From Planctomycetota bacterium (GTDB lineage: Bacteria; Planctomycetota; MHYJ01; JACPTZ01), in the NCBI GenBank assembly GCA_016192525.1, contig JACPTZ010000153.1, forward strand, positions 1 to 32,468: 32,468 nucleotides of DNA, written 5' to 3'. Both the position numbers and the translations under genes were made by a program. Shown here piece by piece: positions 31,501-32,468 of the stretch. The notes below the pieces were generated by a model. The model ran no database searches. It saw only the letters and a program-made list of their open reading frames with translations, and had not been told where the DNA came from. Position 1 is the first letter of the stretch. Each line of letters begins with the position of its first letter.

Positions 31501-32468
31501 ATCGCCCCTCACGGGGATTGCGATGGACGTCTCGGCGCTCGTGAATGGCGGGGCATCGCCTGACGACACGCAACCCGTGAACACCGGCACCGGGGCATTC
31601 AGCGTCCAGGCGATCACCCTTACGGGGGATGTCCTGACGCTCTTCATCGACAACCATGCCAGAAAGGGTGTTATCGTCACCACGTCCAACAGCGTCCCCA
31701 TTTCAGGCCTGAACCTGATTGAGGACCGCCTCGTCGTTCGCAACGATTCTTTCTCCGTGACGACGAACGTCGATCTGGACACCGGCCACAACGGGGACGC
31801 GGATCTCACCGCGCTCTACGCCGACGGCGGTGCCCCCGGCCAGACGCTCGATGTGGCTGCCGGCAAGATTTTGTACCTTGAGGGCGGCACCTACCGGCCG
31901 GGCATCGGGTCCGGTACGGTGAACACACCCGCGCTCAGGGTCGCCGGGGGAGCGCTTTCGCTCGCCACAGCGGACTACACGGTGAATGTCACCAACGCCT
32001 CGTACTTCTTCGAATTGTCGTCGGGGAGCGTCACGATCGACTCTGCCGGCGACCTTCTCAACGCGGATGGAGATATCAGCATCCTGGGGGGGGGCCTCAC
32101 GATGTCCGCGGGCCTCATCACCTGCGCCGGGAACTGGGACGACACGGCGGCGAGCGGCGCCTTCAACCCCACCGGCGGCACGGTGCGGATGGACAGCGTG
32201 GGCGTTTCGAAGGACATCTCTCAGCGCACGGCGGCGACTGCGAATTCGTTCTACGACCTCGATATCGCAGCCACGGCGTCGACCATCGGCGCCTTCACCC
32301 CGATCGCCGTCACGAACAACCTCACGAAGTACATGGGCGGGGACTACGACACCCGGGGAAACACCCACACCATCGCCGGTCGGCTGATCGTGAACGCCGG
32401 CACATTCATCATGAACTCGTTGGGAGACGTGACAGCGAGCGTGAGCGGGACGGGGGACGCCGGCGCCA
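22589..32468 (+). CDS. Second giant secreted modular beta-helix surface protein (partial, 3' end outside window)
   Basis: The frame is open from 22589 to the window edge (at least 3,293 codons). GTG 22589 gives a typical signal peptide at once (MTIRFAPRTTGLLLASLLLA, cut near LQA|QNG) and has GAGG 11 nt upstream. ATG 22490 is in frame but would add 33 residues and has no Shine-Dalgarno. Modules: Ig-like N-terminal region to about 23650, with ITRVRLYTDDN resembling the first gene's ITRILLTKDG; right-handed beta-helix 23650-24990; a G-D-D-F-S-Y-T-G module 24770-24960; G-N-W-headed blocks from 25062, 26580 and 28740; DUF2341-like plus jelly roll 27817-28730; five 105-residue repeats 29282-30860; a beta-rich stretch; then a CNA-like segment near 31450-31740 (LVVRND) paralogous to 10252-10530 of the first gene (VTVRNH) and a W-D-D repeat near 32125. 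Probably a paralogous adhesin-like protein. Confidence 0.9.
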   Translation, partial: MTIRFAPRTTGLLLASLLLAPELLQAQNGFMDRNTGAPPPEYASQGQTDVFLASFKIGNASGTTTSVTSITFTNAGTLPMTSVSNWRLFNSATRPIIGAATALGTVSTTATTVTFSSIAGASTGTNSNNGIKFWVYGDIATGATIGQTLKLSLNANTDVTYSPVLASNGSRATPVRAGIDTGIFDQSTTTILKSGSPATGFAHIVYERDNPPEIALIPGEARVRLGSFRCYADAGNATLSSVTFSNTAVSLLADTNITRVRLYTDDNAGPEDGATLIGAGSFSGDVITFSGLSTTFTTTPSWLHVQADISPSAPVGQSFKLDILAAGDVTFSAGTSGLDAATTPATTGAPVCRVATFKRVIAAGGGDYTTLGAAITAIPAVLTSPWVIEVQDGATYSENVTISGKTASAQNPIWLRAGLGYAPKIASNPTTANNTLLVSGVTDVKVSGFDISGSTGTTGTYGVVAAIASSHRVVFERLYVHNGASGIRVDTTNDWTIRNCVISKIFVGTNAYTSIVANSASRGRYYNNTWVHDGEGTTAVFLATEAHGFYNSLSSDVTVRNSLFRFRPYTKSGGGVTYVAFYLSGGAASDGFSSDFNYVYNVNNASAIAQHIYWGRIATYSSTSALWLQYTGDEKYSVTGFELISAFVDPANGDYHLKSTSGHWASAGFVTDGTDGEGSIARQTAASPTMDVSSSDPPHAGDYFLAPYNYYHRQQPSNGVIALRASTTTTASVSAGATTISVADTAKFSIGTGTGRGVIEGDDFSYTGTSVASGPGNLTGVAGVSVAHPTIGTQIVSDGRGPELGAFGNCEQASLAGGSYGGTKVWNGSIDTNWDTAGNWTPSGAPGSSDTVFIPSAGSAPTLSSALPQIRTLGISGHTLTISSSVAPPFITGAFEYQLFMPWRTSRVIMGSVTVVTGVLAMPSGAIDFGGDLRTYPTTPGALNLTGGSISFSGTVRQSIDLGAAESFNTLTFLAATPAAETWSSFAVKGNFSLARSLLQSNSAKVTLDGTGPQALNVNAAGVSFGGDLIVNQTPASTVTVGGSNPGITVGGTLTVTSGTLTLSGANSSFNVTLDGGTINQSSGTASFGGTVTASSGALQNTGATWTFGGGSTLTLSGGTVVATGGTTNLNGTVGASTGILRCSGGGMNVANALTVSGALLDVTGGTLTLSNGLTVSSGAFSASTGTVNFNSGFGLTIGSAGVWTAGSAGAPTFTRSDATTYSILCQGTASISALNLQNLNGTGLKFGTNTIAGDSDTVAATITSGYNARIDGGSSYWITFENATGASGQRNGAGSDGEVWDVDPFDSDFPALPGSAAPVSTGQIRWVYYRWKWLGEVNTSWGDTSGTPLAANWEKDGIRASSMPFFPDTSTDDVYIVLGVPPSFRNCNIDGVGVTRTVRSLTQASGTFSIPATNNLIVYGDFYKSSAGTFGPAPGVELRFPTSTDQRLTVVGGGSYNFGLRVWKTGGTLTLGSSLSTVGVFDMTGGAFDIGGNTLTVNNTLTVANGATLKMLSAGGVLKEDATYSGDYTIAGALSMGSNARVDLSASSGDLTLSGTGALSMTGTSMLTGGTGTTALNGTVTLTGSVTIRVPAAAWLTFSGAFTATAASGSPTLTTVSGRMNNLAFNTGASLNVNGLNVSAHPTGGMSIASGCTLTRFDDVAFTNAANGGSHLAITGGSYTLTASGCSFDSTFGGIGYNVDASSMAGGTITFSQPQGAGAGETYDNDPAEPGGNRILFARTLRWVGNWRYRIEIGSELTISETVGETICVQFDPKTTPTAAALLGGTEAVTGADDLRVVYYDDSAAPGYQYTELARQVVGDHTTFTSSIMLQIYFAMPVSFAVGDRVWLYYGNAAPSPAPTASLLTQRFKDDFEDGTLNAWNAGSTKATNSTLANWQRTRGLALDDSAGGDGLIVKSTTGVPEIVEAAIQGTAKATSMRFELTDTNESGGIALTATNVMYLNGSGIYVDFSPVVPYAAATWYHVRLVFHAPNQYDIYVDGNLVRSNSATFAGAFTPQITFGNTGGATPDLYADNVTAWSGSIAAVLNVFGTEGGVVGTTTSEWEDPFNWTDGATPAGLGPPTSSDDAVIDGGYTYAPLLADLTNHFCLGLDIGRTSISLLNFNGGGSIVAGGNVTIGPFGTVDATGDNGDLSVGGDYANNGTFTPGSTTLAMDGSHFQALNGGSAAQRTVFHFRVNNTGVAGNNTATALGGFDINGNLLILAGKFDPGSFTHTVGGDWDDSGGSFTPTAGTIELDGGVARTLMTIAANNFWNLTLASSTPISFAPGSDLTLDVDGDLVVASMSALDMWDGTNPAVLDVEGNLSLGAGGSLNPRTSTAHDVGGDWFDFDGTFTPTAGTITLSSSGSSTISVGSTNNFFNLTVSNPGTTSFAAGSDLTLDVNGLLVVDAGTLDMTDGTSDVAFDVAVDLYISSGGTLNPRGSTAHNVAGNWDDSGGAFTPTAGTVTLSDADGSTIKSAAANNFFNLTVSNAGTTLFDPATDPVLDVNGSLAVSGGTLDMKAGGTDVSLDVEGNLTLSGAGILDPRGSTTHDVAGNWDAFTPIAGRITLSDADGSTIDVASGNNFFDLTVSNAGTTSFATGSDLVLDVNGDLLVSGGTLDMQDGAAAAVALDVEGNLTLSGGVTTILDPRASTAHDVAGNWDDSGGTFQQAAGKITLSDTDGSTIKVAAANYFNGLTIDNTGTTSMDAATPDGIDVRGNFTVQGGTFEFGDDSHAIGDAAADLFLISSLGIVEMGTSTVTCLADIDVIGTGVPELRFTAGAATLKMGPSQLLRVGNGFAAWAGKLVCSGAGTVSTITTSGFVGVNLWGLTVTNFSTLSVNKAGTAGDRLRILSHSPGGVQIDSGAILNNGTAGEAKGIAFDNMVNSGTDDTYLVFNSTGAENFILRNCSFDAAACDHNVSVAVAFFGTVRMYGTTGTKGTEAFEDDPVGTGVTTPGRILWPVTLSGVVRQVDETSPLTGIAMDVSALVNGGASPDDTQPVNTGTGAFSVQAITLTGDVLTLFIDNHARKGVIVTTSNSVPISGLNLIEDRLVVRNDSFSVTTNVDLDTGHNGDADLTALYADGGAPGQTLDVAAGKILYLEGGTYRPGIGSGTVNTPALRVAGGALSLATADYTVNVTNASYFFELSSGSVTIDSAGDLLNADGDISILGGGLTMSAGLITCAGNWDDTAASGAFNPTGGTVRMDSVGVSKDISQRTAATANSFYDLDIAATASTIGAFTPIAVTNNLTKYMGGDYDTRGNTHTIAGRLIVNAGTFIMNSLGDVTASVSGTGDAGA
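24770..24960 (+). other. Shared G-D-D-F-x-Y-T-G module
   Basis: ATTISVADTAKF, GVIEGDDFSYTGTSV and LTGVAGVSVAH form a short module that also appears in the first giant gene at about 16930-17095 as DITVADTSTF, AYVGGDDFTYTGKSV and LLGIAGVSGV. I know similar I-x-V-x-x-x-x-x-F plus I-G-x-x-x-x-Y-T-G plus L-x-G-V sequences from phage tail and tail-fibre proteins. Here the module sits at the end of a beta-helix. Confidence 0.5.
29282..30860 (+). repeat. Five tandem repeats of about 105 residues
   Basis: Units begin at 29282, 29600, 29915, 30230 and 30542 (spacings 318, 315, 315 and 312 nt) with H-(D/N/T)-V-(A/G)-G-(N/D)-W-D. A unit reads HDVAGNWDDSGG, FTPTAGTITLS, an S-T-I strand, NNFFNLTVSNAGTT, GSDLTLDVNG, GTLDM and a V-E-G-N-L strand, ending in PRGSTA. 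The fourth unit lacks the D-S-G-G of the loop and reads GNWDAFTPIAG. The pattern suggests stacked parallel beta-coils forming an extended rod. It is related to the W-D-D-S units of the first giant gene. Confidence 0.85.

Noticed and set aside
29672-31657. Antisense open frame of about 660 codons opposite the 105-residue repeats
   Set aside because: Its repeats are just the complement of the + strand repeats. No start signal or recognisable protein.

Overview
The window is GC-rich DNA (by eye well above 60 % GC). It is dominated by two giant genes for secreted, repeat-built surface proteins in the same orientation, separated by a 2.6 kb island of three very small genes and several families of palindromic repeats. 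No rRNA, tRNA, CRISPR array, integrase or transposase gene was seen. The organism is most likely a member of the PVC group, probably Planctomycetota. This is an inference from GC content, from giant parallel beta-helix proteins whose helices close with motifs such as NMGAYGGTPQAS, and from several dispersed palindromic repeat families that I associate with such genomes. No marker gene confirms it.

Layout: (1) 2-670, the 3' end of a spermidine synthase-like methyltransferase-fold gene, cut by the window edge. (2) 671-1287, an intergenic stretch packed with palindromes: a nested four-hairpin element at 748-940 and a double hairpin at 1021-1066. (3) About 1288-19944, a single gene of about 6,200 codons with a Sec-type signal peptide. 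Its modules run: beta-sandwich, beta-helix, blocks opened by a W-x-N-x-A-G-N-W header, a DUF2341-like plus jelly-roll pair, four Ig-like (Big/SbsA-type) repeats, W-D-D-S repeats carrying two lamin-tail domains, a second beta-helix and a C-terminal PQQ-like beta-propeller. (4) 19945-20611, a G-rich heptamer minisatellite and inverted-repeat elements. (5) 20612-21582, a compact small-gene island. A 53-residue peptide with a double-glycine type leader is on the + strand. It converges on a two-gene minus-strand operon (45 and 111 residues). Both units have recognisable promoters and Shine-Dalgarno sites. (6) 21583-22588, more palindromic repeats, then an AT-richer leader. (7) 22589 to the window end, a second giant secreted protein (at least 3,293 codons, 3' end outside), built from many of the same modules as the first and carrying five tandem 105-residue repeats.

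The giant proteins look like products of module shuffling. In both there is a DUF2341-like/jelly-roll dyad, a shared G-D-D-F-x-Y-T-G module, the G-N-W headers and the W-D-D repeats. In the first, whole domains have been inserted inside repeat units: a jelly roll inside an Ig-like repeat, and a lamin-tail domain twice at the same site of the W-D-D repeat. The most plausible role is adhesion or surface display, but nothing in the window proves a ligand or an anchoring route. The small-gene island is the least explained part and the best candidate for an undescribed peptide system.
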